Source: Bacillota bacterium (GTDB lineage: Bacteria > Bacillota > Clostridia > Christensenellales > Aristaeellaceae). From it: a DNA stretch of 64,000 nt. The notes below the pieces were generated by a model, which saw only the letters and a program-made list of their open reading frames with translations, did not search any database and was not told the DNA's origin. Both the position numbers and the translations under genes were made by a program. The stretch lies in NCBI GenBank assembly GCA_023416585.1, contig JAEZHM010000019.1:10166-74165 (forward strand), in the 5' to 3' direction. Below, one piece after another: positions 19,767-28,304 of the stretch. How positions within the stretch are numbered: position 1 is the first letter of the stretch; each line of letters starts with the position of its first letter.

Positions 19767-20714
19767 CTAGAACAGTGAGGTTTCGGATACGCGCTTGCTT
19801 ACAAAGTTGGCCCCGATAACCAACAGCACGCTAATAACGGAATTGAACAATCCTGCGGCGGTGGCATAACCCCATTTATTGTTCACCATACCCGTTTTGT
19901 ACACAAAGGTTGGCAGCATCTCGGAAGCGGTAATGTTCAGAGTGTTTTGCAGAAGGTATATCTTTTCAAAGTTGACGTTAAGCATGCGCCCGACCTGCAT
20001 GATAAGCAAAAGCACGAAGGTTGTGGACAATGCGGGAAGCGTAACATGCAGCGTCTGTTTCCAGCGGTTGGCGCCATCGATGCGAGCGGCCTCATATAAT
20101 CCCTGGTCGATACCGGCCAATGCCGCAACATAGATGACGGCCTCCCAGCCTACCGACTGCCAGAAACCTGATATAACGTTGATAGCAACAAAGTATTCAG
20201 GCTTGCTTAAGTAATCAACTGGGGCATAGCCCATCAATTTTGCCAGGGCAGCCAGCGTGCCTATGCTGGGAGAGATCAGCGTACGGATGGTGGATACGAG
20301 CACCACAGTGGAAACAAAGTGCGGAAGATAGCTGATGGTCTGCACAGTCTTTTTGAATTTGGGCCTGACCAGTTCGTTGAGAAGTATGGCGAAAATCATG
20401 GGCGCAGGGAACAGGAATATCAGCGCGCTTAAGTTCAGCGTAAGCGTATTGCCGATATATTGCATAAGGTTGGGATTGGAGAACAGGCGTGCGAAATTGT
20501 CAAAGCCTACAAACTTGCTGTCAAACCCCTTCAGCAGCTTATAATCATAGAACGCGCTGCGCAAAAACCACAGCGGCAAATACCTGAGCAGCACCAAATA
20601 CACCACCACCGGGATGACCATGAGGTAAATATACCGGTTGCGCCAGATACGGTTGGACACACGTTTCCTGGCCAGCGGTGAGTTCAGGATTGTTGCTTTC
20701 TTCATATGGTCCAT
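19767..20714 (-). CDS. Sugar ABC transporter permease, LplB/YteP-type
   Basis: This 315-residue MalF-like permease starts with a basic tail (KRVSNRIWRNRYIYLMVIPV). It has six membrane spans and the EAA loop YEAARIDGANRWKQTLHVTLPAL. AAGGAG lies 9 bases before the ATG. It heads the transporter part of the operon (permease, permease, binding protein) right after the RpiR regulator, with a 104-base gap that could hold an internal promoter. None was clear. Confidence 0.93.
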   Translation of the reverse strand: MDHMKKATILNSPLARKRVSNRIWRNRYIYLMVIPVVVYLVLLRYLPLWFLRSAFYDYKLLKGFDSKFVGFDNFARLFSNPNLMQYIGNTLTLNLSALIFLFPAPMIFAILLNELVRPKFKKTVQTISYLPHFVSTVVLVSTIRTLISPSIGTLAALAKLMGYAPVDYLSKPEYFVAINVISGFWQSVGWEAVIYVAALAGIDQGLYEAARIDGANRWKQTLHVTLPALSTTFVLLLIMQVGRMLNVNFEKIYLLQNTLNITASEMLPTFVYKTGMVNNKWGYATAAGLFNSVISVLLVIGANFVSKRVSETSLF

Positions 20715-20818
20715 TACCGTATCTCCTTTTTGTTATTTATATGCAATATATGTAGTCCTTAACCTTTCCCGGTCTAAAACTGTACAAGTTCCAGTTATCT
20801 CCTCGAATACAGGAACGC

Positions 20819-21676
20819 TTAATGCTTGTTGGTGCGCAGCCTGCGGCTGATCTCCGTGGCGCTTTCCAGGTATTGTATGGTCTTGTCATAATTCCGGCTG
20901 GCCACGCAGGTGGTGAGCATATCCATGGCGGTCAGCATAGACTGGCGGGACGTGAGCGCACCGGTGCGCATCATAGATTCCCCGCCGGCCACATTGATGC
21001 GGATATCCGCCATATTGCCTAACGCGTTGTCGCCGATGTGGGTAACGGCGATGATTGTGGCCCCCTGTTCCCGCGCCAGTTCGGCCGCTTCCAGTATGTT
21101 AACTGTCTGGCCACTGTAGGAAAAGGCAATCACGCAGTCCTTTTCATTCAGCGTTATGGTGGCCAGCTGCTGGCAATGCACATCGGGCGTAAATTGGGCA
21201 TCCAGGCCAATACGCTGCATCTTGTGATACGTATCCTGGGCTACCGTGCCGCTGCCACCAGCGCCTAAGAGGAGGATGCGGCGAGCGTTCAGCACTGCAT
21301 CCGCCGCGCGGCGCAATTCTGCCACGTTAATCAGTTCCAGCGTGCCTTCAACAGCCTGGATCACGTTATGGGTGACGATGCGGCAAATATCCTCTTCGGG
21401 AACGCCAGGAAAGATATCGATATATGTATGCGTCGCTTCAAAATGGCTTGAAGCGCTGGTTGCGCTGTACGCATTGCACAGATCCTTGAAACCCTTGTAG
21501 CCGGCTTTCTTGCACGCCTGCACCACCACCGATTTACCTGTGCCGCAGCTTGAAGCAATTTCGCCGATGGACGTTTTCAAGAGTTTGTCGCCAAGCGAGA
21601 GAATATGCTCCGCCACGCGCCGCTCAGTGGGAGAAAGCCGGTCCAATGATTCCTTTAAAAGCAGCATCGTTTTCAC
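20819..21676 (-). CDS. RpiR/MurR-family transcriptional regulator
   Basis: The protein is 285 residues. The N-terminal HTH_6 domain (LSPTERRVAEHIL ... SIGEIASSCGTGKSVVVQACKKAGYKGF) is followed by a SIS sugar-phosphate isomerase-like domain (about 120-255; ILLLGAGGSGTVAQDTYHKMQRIG, DCVIAFSYSGQTVNILEAAELAREQGATIIAVTHIGDN). SIS domains sense phosphosugars; MurR of E. coli senses MurNAc-6-P. The GTG start has GGAGGAGG 7 bases upstream and overlaps the ROK stop (GTGA). It is the probable pathway-specific regulator of the operon promoter at 27376-27404. Confidence 0.92.
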   Translation of the reverse strand: MKTMLLLKESLDRLSPTERRVAEHILSLGDKLLKTSIGEIASSCGTGKSVVVQACKKAGYKGFKDLCNAYSATSASSHFEATHTYIDIFPGVPEEDICRIVTHNVIQAVEGTLELINVAELRRAADAVLNARRILLLGAGGSGTVAQDTYHKMQRIGLDAQFTPDVHCQQLATITLNEKDCVIAFSYSGQTVNILEAAELAREQGATIIAVTHIGDNALGNMADIRINVAGGESMMRTGALTSRQSMLTAMDMLTTCVASRNYDKTIQYLESATEISRRLRTNKH

Positions 21677-22587
21677 CGCTCAGCCTCCTCCACGCAAGCT
21701 TCCTTATCCATAGCACAATACCGTGCCGCGCCGATTAGTGCCGCGTCATCCAAATGCTCCGCCACACGGACGGGAATATGCAACCCTGCCTGAACTGTAT
21801 GCCAAAACAATTCGGCACTCCTTGCGATCTGTCCTCCAATTACCAAAAGATCACAATCAAGGCTTAAAAGTACCGGACGCAGGATATCGGCAAGCAATTC
21901 CCCCGTCACACGGAAAGTATGAAGCGCTGTCTCATTCCCCATAAGAGCCATGGCGGCGATTTCCTTCACATCCGGCGGTACATCCATTCCCGCGGCCTTT
22001 GCAAACCTTTCCCTTATAGCCCGACGCGATACGTAATCCTCCACAATCCCATCCTGAAAAGGCGCGTTCCATAGGATGACGTGAGGCCGCTGGTCGAATC
22101 CCACGCGGACACGCCCTTTTTTCATATACGCAAACCCGAAGCCAGTTCCCAGCATCACGCAGGCAGGTGAAACCGCATTAGATGCCGCACCGCAAACGGC
22201 CTCCCCGATAAGATAGGCAGTACTGTCGTGCAGGTATCGAACCGGCATGTCCCCAAGCACATTCTTAAGTACCGGGGTCAGGGCAACGCCCGCAATGGCC
22301 TGCATCTTGTGGGTCATGCGGCTGATGCCCGATTCGTAATCAAAAGGGCCGGGAAAAGCGATGCCGCAGCCGGTTATTGCAGCCCCCGCATCATAAGCCA
22401 TGCGCATGCCTGAAGACGCAGCCTGTGAAAAGGCGTTCAGTATCTGCGCGCTTGTGCCGTCAGACAAGAAATTCATCTGGCTAGTGGTGCCATGAAGCGG
22501 CCTGCCAAAGTTATCGATCAACGCCAGCTTGATGGAGGTTCCCCCCACGTCCAGTGCCAGCATGCAGTCAGGCATTTTGGAATCCAT
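21673..22587 (-). CDS. ROK-family sugar kinase
   Basis: This 304-residue protein starts with the ROK phosphate loop LALDVGGTSIKLALID and has a catalytic region GCGIAFPGPFDYESG and a VMLGTGFGFAY loop. The cysteine-rich ROK zinc motif (CxCGxxGCxE) is not seen, so it may be a zinc-free member. The expected reaction is ATP-dependent phosphorylation of a hexose or amino sugar after import. It overlaps the PMI-like gene by 20 bases and the RpiR gene by 4, so the three are tightly coupled. The ATG at 22587 has a weak GAAAG; starts 4 or 8 codons later are possible. Confidence 0.88.
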   Translation of the reverse strand: MDSKMPDCMLALDVGGTSIKLALIDNFGRPLHGTTSQMNFLSDGTSAQILNAFSQAASSGMRMAYDAGAAITGCGIAFPGPFDYESGISRMTHKMQAIAGVALTPVLKNVLGDMPVRYLHDSTAYLIGEAVCGAASNAVSPACVMLGTGFGFAYMKKGRVRVGFDQRPHVILWNAPFQDGIVEDYVSRRAIRERFAKAAGMDVPPDVKEIAAMALMGNETALHTFRVTGELLADILRPVLLSLDCDLLVIGGQIARSAELFWHTVQAGLHIPVRVAEHLDDAALIGAARYCAMDKEACVEEAER

Positions 22588-24379
22588 CTTTCAAAAGCGT
22601 CTTGTGCACGGTCACGGGGCCCACGCCAAGATTCACAATGCGGTATGGGCCAAAATCTGCCGGTACCACCACAATTTCCAGATAGTCAAACACAAAGGCG
22701 CGGGATGGATCACCTATCGATTCCACCCTTACGCGTTCACCTTCGGTGAGCGCCAGCACATGGAATAGCCCCTTGGTATCGTCCCGTATTTCCTTTTCAA
22801 ATTTCAGTGTCCGGAGCGAGAAATAAAGCAGGTCATGCTCCCCTACCACGGTTTCTGAAAAGTCCGCGCCTTCGCGGATGACGCCGCCATGGTTGACCAG
22901 ATTGTCTTTCACCCACTGTGTGGTGCGCTCGCTGCGGAGCACCTGCCGCCCCATCTTCAAATGGATGGGCCTGGGAAGCCCCGACTGCGGATCAATTCTT
23001 TGATAATCGTACAGTTTGTAGGTGTAGCTGCCAACGGTTAAGCTGCCGATCTCCAGAATCACCTGGTTCTGGCCGGAGGCATGGATCGTGCCCGCGGGGA
23101 TCATTACCTGTGTACCGGGTTTGGATTCCACAGCGAAAACATACTTCTGATAGTCGATCTCTTCGCCAGTCTCCTGAGCGCGTTCCGCCGCGCTTAAGAA
23201 CCTTTCGCAGCTGTCCGCCTCTTTAAAGCCCAGATAAGTCTTTGCGCCCTCTCCCGCCACGCATACATAATAGCTCTCGTCCTGGCGCCCCAGCTCCCTA
23301 TGGTTGGGCACCACATATTCCGCGTGGGGGTGGCACTGTATGGACATGTTGCCGCTGGCGTGGAAGGTATCATCATAATTGAAGCGGATGGGGAAATACC
23401 CACCAAATTGTTCAAACGCAGCCTTGCCCAGCAGCTTTTCACCCTGCTGCTGCACAAAGGTGAAGAAGGGCACCTCCAGCTGCTTTCCATCCATATCCGC
23501 CACCAGAGACACTTCCATGGGGATCATGTCGAACACCCAGGCGCAGTTGCGCATGGCGTCCGGCAGATTGCGCAGCCTCTTGATATAGAAGCCGCCCCAC
23601 ACGCCCTCCAGATAGACCGGGCGGCAGCGGAAGGGGCTTTTGCGCAAAGCGTCGAATAACAAGCAAAGCTTGTCATAAGGGACTAAAATCATATTCTTTG
23701 GGTCGTCGGCGGAAAGGTAGTAATCCAGCTTGTTTTCCCGTATCAGAGACCAACGGCTCTCCAGCGCCAGCTCAAAATCCACATAGTAATTCCGGCGCAT
23801 CATGGCGCTGTAGGGTAGCGCATCTGTTTCCCCAAGATTGCAGGCGAGGCCATATTTAAAGTTCAGCGCTGCCTGGCGCGGAGTAATATCCGCCCACAAG
23901 CGCAGATCGTAAGCATCGCGAAGTTCCCCGCAAAGTGCGCCTTGCCCAATAACGATCACGGTCCCCGGTCCGGACAGTTCGCTTCTAAGGTTGGCAACCT
24001 TCTGCTTATCCTGCAAGTCGCAATATTCCCCGTCAAAACGCTTGCCGTACAACAGCACAGGATCAAGTTCCCTGTCTTCCGGCAGGCAGGGCGCAATCTT
24101 TTCGAGGATAACATCCCCATCAAGCAGCAGGGACCGCGCATCGATGATCCGGGCATCCCTGTTTAGCTGCTGGGATAAAACCTGCGACAGCACGGAAAAC
24201 TGCATGCCCGGATAGCCGTCTATGCCTATCTTTGCCTTCCCGGCAGCGGCCAGCCCGACAATGGCCTTCGCCACATTCAAGGCGCCCCTGATCATAGATT
24301 CAGGCACACCGGCGCCAGGAAAAACAGGATTAACCGCCTTGGGATCAGTGTAGGGATACGGGTGGAACATAAAGCTCAA
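22568..24379 (-). CDS. Class I mannose-6-phosphate isomerase-like protein with N-terminal nucleoside-kinase-like region
   Basis: This is a 603-residue protein with a TTG start at 24379 (GGAGAGGAATACCTC before it); an in-frame ATG lies 9 bases later. The C-terminal half is a PMI-type cupin. IQCHPHAEY supplies the His-x-His metal pair, with MIPAGTIHASGQNQVILEIG and a second barrel. The N-terminal 200 residues (AKIGIDGYPGMQFSVLSQVLSQ, IDARSLLLDGD, GTVIVIGQGALCGELRDAYDLRLWADI) look like a uridine-kinase/phosphoribulokinase fold. The Walker A is not recognisable, so this part may be structural. Known PMI enzymes are about 300-400 residues. Isomerisation of an aldose phosphate is likely, but the exact substrate is unknown. 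Confidence 0.75.
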   Translation of the reverse strand: MSFMFHPYPYTDPKAVNPVFPGAGVPESMIRGALNVAKAIVGLAAAGKAKIGIDGYPGMQFSVLSQVLSQQLNRDARIIDARSLLLDGDVILEKIAPCLPEDRELDPVLLYGKRFDGEYCDLQDKQKVANLRSELSGPGTVIVIGQGALCGELRDAYDLRLWADITPRQAALNFKYGLACNLGETDALPYSAMMRRNYYVDFELALESRWSLIRENKLDYYLSADDPKNMILVPYDKLCLLFDALRKSPFRCRPVYLEGVWGGFYIKRLRNLPDAMRNCAWVFDMIPMEVSLVADMDGKQLEVPFFTFVQQQGEKLLGKAAFEQFGGYFPIRFNYDDTFHASGNMSIQCHPHAEYVVPNHRELGRQDESYYVCVAGEGAKTYLGFKEADSCERFLSAAERAQETGEEIDYQKYVFAVESKPGTQVMIPAGTIHASGQNQVILEIGSLTVGSYTYKLYDYQRIDPQSGLPRPIHLKMGRQVLRSERTTQWVKDNLVNHGGVIREGADFSETVVGEHDLLYFSLRTLKFEKEIRDDTKGLFHVLALTEGERVRVESIGDPSRAFVFDYLEIVVVPADFGPYRIVNLGVGPVTVHKTLLKDGFQNA

Positions 24380-24421
24380 GAGGTATTCCTCTCCTTTGTT
24401 ATCATAATAATGCTAATATTA

Positions 24422-25843
24422 TTATATAGTATTAAATTGGACAAAATCACCGAAAGTGAGGAAAAGGGGATAATCGCGGATGGGCAGGTTGCGCAATATC
24501 ACGCAGTTTCCGCTCTGACGCTCCACCACGCTTTCCGGCAGCGTATACACGGTGCCGTCCATGGGATCCACCAGATGGATGTCCCTTGACTGCCCTACGA
24601 CCTGGAAAGATACGGTGGAATCAAACTCCGTGGTCAATAGATCTGCCGGATGCCAGTAGGCAAACGCCGTGCTGCCATTCGGACGCTTAAAGCCAGCACG
24701 AAGCATATTCAGGTTATAGTAATCTTCTCCCAGAAGACGGGGAGAGGCTTCCTTGCGCATCATCACTGGCAGTGTTACAAGCTCCGGCGACTCGGCCATC
24801 AAGGCGCATAAGTTCTGATAGGCATAGTAGGAAAGCTTGGGCGTATATTCACCGCTGGCAAAACCGTTCTCGTCAAAGTCCGCGCCCAGAACGCCAAAGT
24901 AACCGTAATCCAAATAGCTGGATTTGTTGTCATTAGTGCCGTTGAGGGCTTCAATCATATCCATGCAGGAAAAATAACTGGTGAACTCTACACGGTTGAT
25001 TAGGTCCGCCACCCCATGGCGCAATAGCTGCTTGGCCTGCCTGCGCGGCGTCCAGGCAGCGCCGTGCATGGCTCCCGCACCGCGGCTGTCGGATTGCGAG
25101 CCCGATTCGCCCTGTATGATCTTGATTTTAGGATTATAGGCGGCGCACAGGGCCCGCAGTGTTTCTACCCGCTCCTGCAAAGTCACTTCCGACGGCGTAT
25201 ATTCATGGAAGGTCAACGCATCGATGCAGCCGGCCATGCCCGCAGCCAGCGCATCGTCCACAAACTTCAGATCCCTTAAGCATATGACGCCGCCAAACAC
25301 TTGGGCGCTTTCATCTGCTTTCTTCACAGCCTTTGCTGTGTCGCACACAAAACGCCCGTATTCCGCACCGTCAGGCCCCTTTTTCCAACACCATTTGCCA
25401 TCCGGCTCGTTCCATACCTCGTAGCAGTTAACCTTGCCGCGGTAATGGTTAACCAGCGCATACACATAAGCCTGCCAGGCTGCCAAGGCTTCTTCGCTGT
25501 TGTTGGGCACGCAGCCTACCGCTCCAAAATAGTGGTTGGCTTCCGGTGTATACAAGCCATTGCCGTAGCACAGGTCGATCCAAGGCGTCAGCCCGCGGAC
25601 CCGCAGCTCATCCACAATACGGTCCAGCCAGGCAAAATCGTAAACACCCTTTTCCTTTTCGGTGCGCGCCCATCCGCTTTGGATGCGTATCCATTTCACG
25701 CCGATGGCCGCAACCTTGTCATACGCCTTCTCCGGATCAAACACGTTCCTGTCCAGCTTTTCAAAACCGATGCCCATGCGGGAGTTGTTGATGTTTGTGG
25801 AATGAATGGGCGCCACTTTTCCAATGCGCTTGAACCGTTCCAT
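24422..25843 (-). CDS. Clan GH-A glycoside hydrolase, GH39-like
   Basis: This 473-residue TIM-barrel hydrolase has its acid/base glutamate at E146 in YEVWNEPDG and its nucleophile candidate E246 in IIQGESGSQSD, 100 residues later, as expected for clan GH-A. A substrate-binding W lies in WIRIQSGWART, and a small beta-sandwich follows at the C-terminus. It resembles GH39 beta-xylosidase/iduronidase-like or GH5-like proteins. There is no signal peptide, so it would act on oligosaccharides already imported. RBS GGAGG. Confidence 0.75.
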   Translation of the reverse strand: MERFKRIGKVAPIHSTNINNSRMGIGFEKLDRNVFDPEKAYDKVAAIGVKWIRIQSGWARTEKEKGVYDFAWLDRIVDELRVRGLTPWIDLCYGNGLYTPEANHYFGAVGCVPNNSEEALAAWQAYVYALVNHYRGKVNCYEVWNEPDGKWCWKKGPDGAEYGRFVCDTAKAVKKADESAQVFGGVICLRDLKFVDDALAAGMAGCIDALTFHEYTPSEVTLQERVETLRALCAAYNPKIKIIQGESGSQSDSRGAGAMHGAAWTPRRQAKQLLRHGVADLINRVEFTSYFSCMDMIEALNGTNDNKSSYLDYGYFGVLGADFDENGFASGEYTPKLSYYAYQNLCALMAESPELVTLPVMMRKEASPRLLGEDYYNLNMLRAGFKRPNGSTAFAYWHPADLLTTEFDSTVSFQVVGQSRDIHLVDPMDGTVYTLPESVVERQSGNCVILRNLPIRDYPLFLTFGDFVQFNTI

Positions 25844-25863
25844 ACATGATCCTCCAATATATA

Positions 25864-27294
25864 TTAAACTTTGTGGTAATCAAAATCCAGCATCATGGAA
25901 AGATCCGCAATGGCCGGAATGCAATCGCCGCTTGCGATGCCATAATGCTGCGTTACGCCGATACGAAGCAGCTTTTCAAAAAGTTCGGGGCAAGTCTCAC
26001 CTACCGGTCGGAACAGGCCGTGGGAATATGTGGCCAGAAAGTGATCACAGGGAAGGCTGTCTAAAAGCGTTACGGCGAACAGGAAACGGCCGTTATGCTC
26101 CGAGCAGTGCAGCATGGTCTTGCGCCCAGGAGAAAACACATGCCAGGCAAAGGGCGCGCCCGCGTGCTTCCACGGGGAAGTGGCAAACCGCACGTCAATG
26201 GATATTTTCGTCTTGCCGGCAGGGTCGGTATAATCGTTGGGTCCGGCATGCCCGGCCGCAAAATTTCCGTTAGGCAGGTCGATATGGAAAGGCTCAATAA
26301 AATGCACATGACCGCCGGTTAAAAGATGCAGGATGTAGGTAGCCAGGCCGCCGCCGATATCGCCCTCGGGTACGACGATGGTCTGAACATCAGGCGAGGT
26401 GGGATAAAAGCCCGGGCGCAGGCCTACCTGCTGAAACAAAACCGTATCGATATCGTTGAGCACCAGAAGATCCAGCTTGTATTTCCTGGCCATGCGCTCC
26501 ATGGCCATGCTGGCGCGGACACTGGCCAGGAATTTATCTTCCCGCACATTGGGCAGCACCTCAAAGCGCGAGGCGATATCCTTCATGGCAAGACCGGCTT
26601 CCGCCTCGGAAATCTCCTCAATGGTATCGGTAAGCTCGGCAACGGACAGGAAGCGAAGCTCAGGGCCAACCTTTTGAAACACGTCGTAAGGATGCACATA
26701 TGTGCTCCACATAGCCTCATTATAGCAAGCCAGCAGACCGATGGTGCCGTTCTTCAAAATGGCGCGGGCACGGGCGGCATTGCCGAATACCGCGGCGCGG
26801 TCCATGATTTGATGCCATGTTCCAACGGTAGTTTCCAGCATAGGACGCTTGTAATTTGTGTTGTTGCCGCTGGCCTCCTGCATGCCTACAAGACCGCCGC
26901 AGCAAAGGTATTCGGTAAATTCGTCGCTGTCGTGGGTATCCTTCAAATTGATCTCATCCCGCATCCGGTGGGCAAACAATATAGGCACGGGCGGCATGTC
27001 CCGCAGGAAGCGGTTCCAAGCAAAATCTTCCGCCCAGCTTAAATAAATGGCCAGCACATAGTCCACCTTGTCGCTAATAAACGCATCCATGGCGGATATG
27101 ACGTCTTCCCTTGTAAAAACAATGCCCGGAAAGGTAACGTCGGCGATTTTTTGACTATCGGCCAGCATCCACGCCGCCTCGTCCTGTTTCCTTTTCAGAT
27201 ACGTGCCCCGCGCGGTTCCTTCGCCCAAACGGCAAAATCGTTCCGCTCCAAGTAATAAAAGCCCCATCTTTGGCTTGCGCAGCTTATCCCGCAT
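25864..27294 (-). CDS. L-fucose/L-arabinose isomerase-family protein
   Basis: This 476-residue protein resembles the fucose/arabinose isomerase fold. An N-terminal Rossmann-like part has KPKMGLLLLGAERF ... GIVFTREDVISAMDAF ... DYVLAIYLSWAEDFAWNRFL. A middle domain has GLVGMQEASGNN. The C-terminal domain has EGDIGGGLATYILHLLTGGHVHFIEPFHIDLPNGNF and AGHAGPNDY. Such enzymes convert aldoses to ketoses with Mn2+. Divergent members of unknown substrate are common in clostridial sugar loci. RBS GGGGGGAG. It is the first gene after the operon promoter. Confidence 0.75.
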   Translation of the reverse strand: MRDKLRKPKMGLLLLGAERFCRLGEGTARGTYLKRKQDEAAWMLADSQKIADVTFPGIVFTREDVISAMDAFISDKVDYVLAIYLSWAEDFAWNRFLRDMPPVPILFAHRMRDEINLKDTHDSDEFTEYLCCGGLVGMQEASGNNTNYKRPMLETTVGTWHQIMDRAAVFGNAARARAILKNGTIGLLACYNEAMWSTYVHPYDVFQKVGPELRFLSVAELTDTIEEISEAEAGLAMKDIASRFEVLPNVREDKFLASVRASMAMERMARKYKLDLLVLNDIDTVLFQQVGLRPGFYPTSPDVQTIVVPEGDIGGGLATYILHLLTGGHVHFIEPFHIDLPNGNFAAGHAGPNDYTDPAGKTKISIDVRFATSPWKHAGAPFAWHVFSPGRKTMLHCSEHNGRFLFAVTLLDSLPCDHFLATYSHGLFRPVGETCPELFEKLLRIGVTQHYGIASGDCIPAIADLSMMLDFDYHKV

Positions 27295-27338
27295 TGCTCT
27301 CCCCCCATACTCTTCTTCATAAAATAAAGGTGAAAGAA

Positions 27339-27410
27339 AAGTACTATATACTTGAATGCTCTTTTCTATAGGCTCATTATATTCCGCCCATTCTGCCGAG
27401 TCAAGTACTA
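27339..27410. promoter_or_regulatory. Paired AAGTACTA sites flanking the operon promoter
   Basis: AAGTACTA occurs at 27403-27410, overlapping the -35 hexamer, and again at 27339-27346, downstream of the start point. The second copy also forms AAGTA-CTATA-TACTT (27339-27353), an inverted repeat. The copies are 64 bases apart, about six helical turns. They are candidate operators for the operon's RpiR regulator; this is inference from position and repetition. Confidence 0.5.
27376..27404 (-). promoter_or_regulatory. Strong sigma-A promoter of the glycan catabolic operon
   Basis: On the minus strand TTGACT (27399-27404) is followed after 17 bases by TATAAT (27376-27381). Transcription should start near 27369, about 75 bases before the isomerase-like ATG. 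It is the only near-consensus promoter found upstream of the eleven collinear genes ending at 13178. Confidence 0.85.
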
Positions 27411-27480
27411 ATTCACGATATTTAAAAAAACTCGCGAACTTGTTTCTGTTTTCAACACATAAAACAGCAGTCTATAAAAC

Positions 27481-27522
27481 TAACCTCCATGTCACCGCTA
27501 GCTGTAGGCGACATGGAGGTTA
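27481..27522 (-). terminator. Terminator of the PadR/ABC exporter operon
   Basis: TAACCTCCATGTC (27481-27493) pairs with GACATGGAGGTTA (27510-27522). In minus-strand reading it comes 11 bases after the permease stop and is followed by GTTTTATAG, so it is a rho-independent terminator for that operon. Its position also insulates the glycan promoter downstream. Confidence 0.8.
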
Positions 27523-27533
27523 AAATAAAAGCT

Positions 27534-28304
27534 CTAAGATGCTTTGCGCCTGTATGCCCTCATTGCGAATATATAAGAGACAATAAGAATGCCCAGGCAC
27601 CATGCAAGCGCGGTCCAAATGTCGTTTCCGACAAGCTTACCTGACAGCAGCGCGCGGATGGCATTCACTATCGAAGTCACCGGCTGGTTTTCGGCAAATG
27701 CACGAACAGCCGGCGGCATTGATTCGGTTGGCACAAAAGCCGAACTGATAAATGGCAGAAAGACAAGCGGATAGGAAAAGGCGCTGGCGCCGTCCACCGA
27801 TTTCGCATTTAGTCCCGCAATTGCCGCGACCCATGTCAAGGCCAGTGTAAACAACGCAAGTATCCCAGCCACGGCCAACCACGACAATACTCCTGCCTGC
27901 GAGCGGAAGCCCATTAAAAGCGCTGCGAGAATAATGACGGCAACCGTAATTGCGTTGGATACAAGCGAGGTCAGTACATGCCCCCACAGCGCGCTAGATC
28001 GTGCAATCGGCATGGAGTGGAACCTTTCGAAGATGCCTCTTTGCATATCCATAAACAGACGGTAAGCCGTATAGCCTATGCCGCTTGCAATCGCCATCAG
28101 CAGTATGCCGGGCAGCAAATAATTCACATAGTTGTCCGTGCCGGTTTGAATCGCACCGCCGAACACATAAACGAACAGTAGCATCATTGCAATAGGCGTG
28201 ATGGCGACCGTGATGATGGTGTCCATGCTGCGGAAAATATGGCGCATGGAACGGCCAAGCATCACACCCATATCGCTGAAATAGTATTTTTTTACCGTTT
28301 CCAT
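27534..28304 (-). CDS. ABC-2 type multidrug exporter permease (DrrB-like)
   Basis: This 256-residue protein has six predicted helices and the ABC-2 core. MRHIFRSMDTIITVAITPIAMMLLFVYVFGG is followed by YVNYLLPGILLMAIASGI and RGIFERFHSMPIARSS, a typical DrrB signature. It abuts the ATPase gene (stop and start adjacent). It exports a hydrophobic drug or lipid together with the upstream ATPase. Confidence 0.92.
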   Translation of the reverse strand: METVKKYYFSDMGVMLGRSMRHIFRSMDTIITVAITPIAMMLLFVYVFGGAIQTGTDNYVNYLLPGILLMAIASGIGYTAYRLFMDMQRGIFERFHSMPIARSSALWGHVLTSLVSNAITVAVIILAALLMGFRSQAGVLSWLAVAGILALFTLALTWVAAIAGLNAKSVDGASAFSYPLVFLPFISSAFVPTESMPPAVRAFAENQPVTSIVNAIRALLSGKLVGNDIWTALAWCLGILIVSYIFAMRAYRRKAS

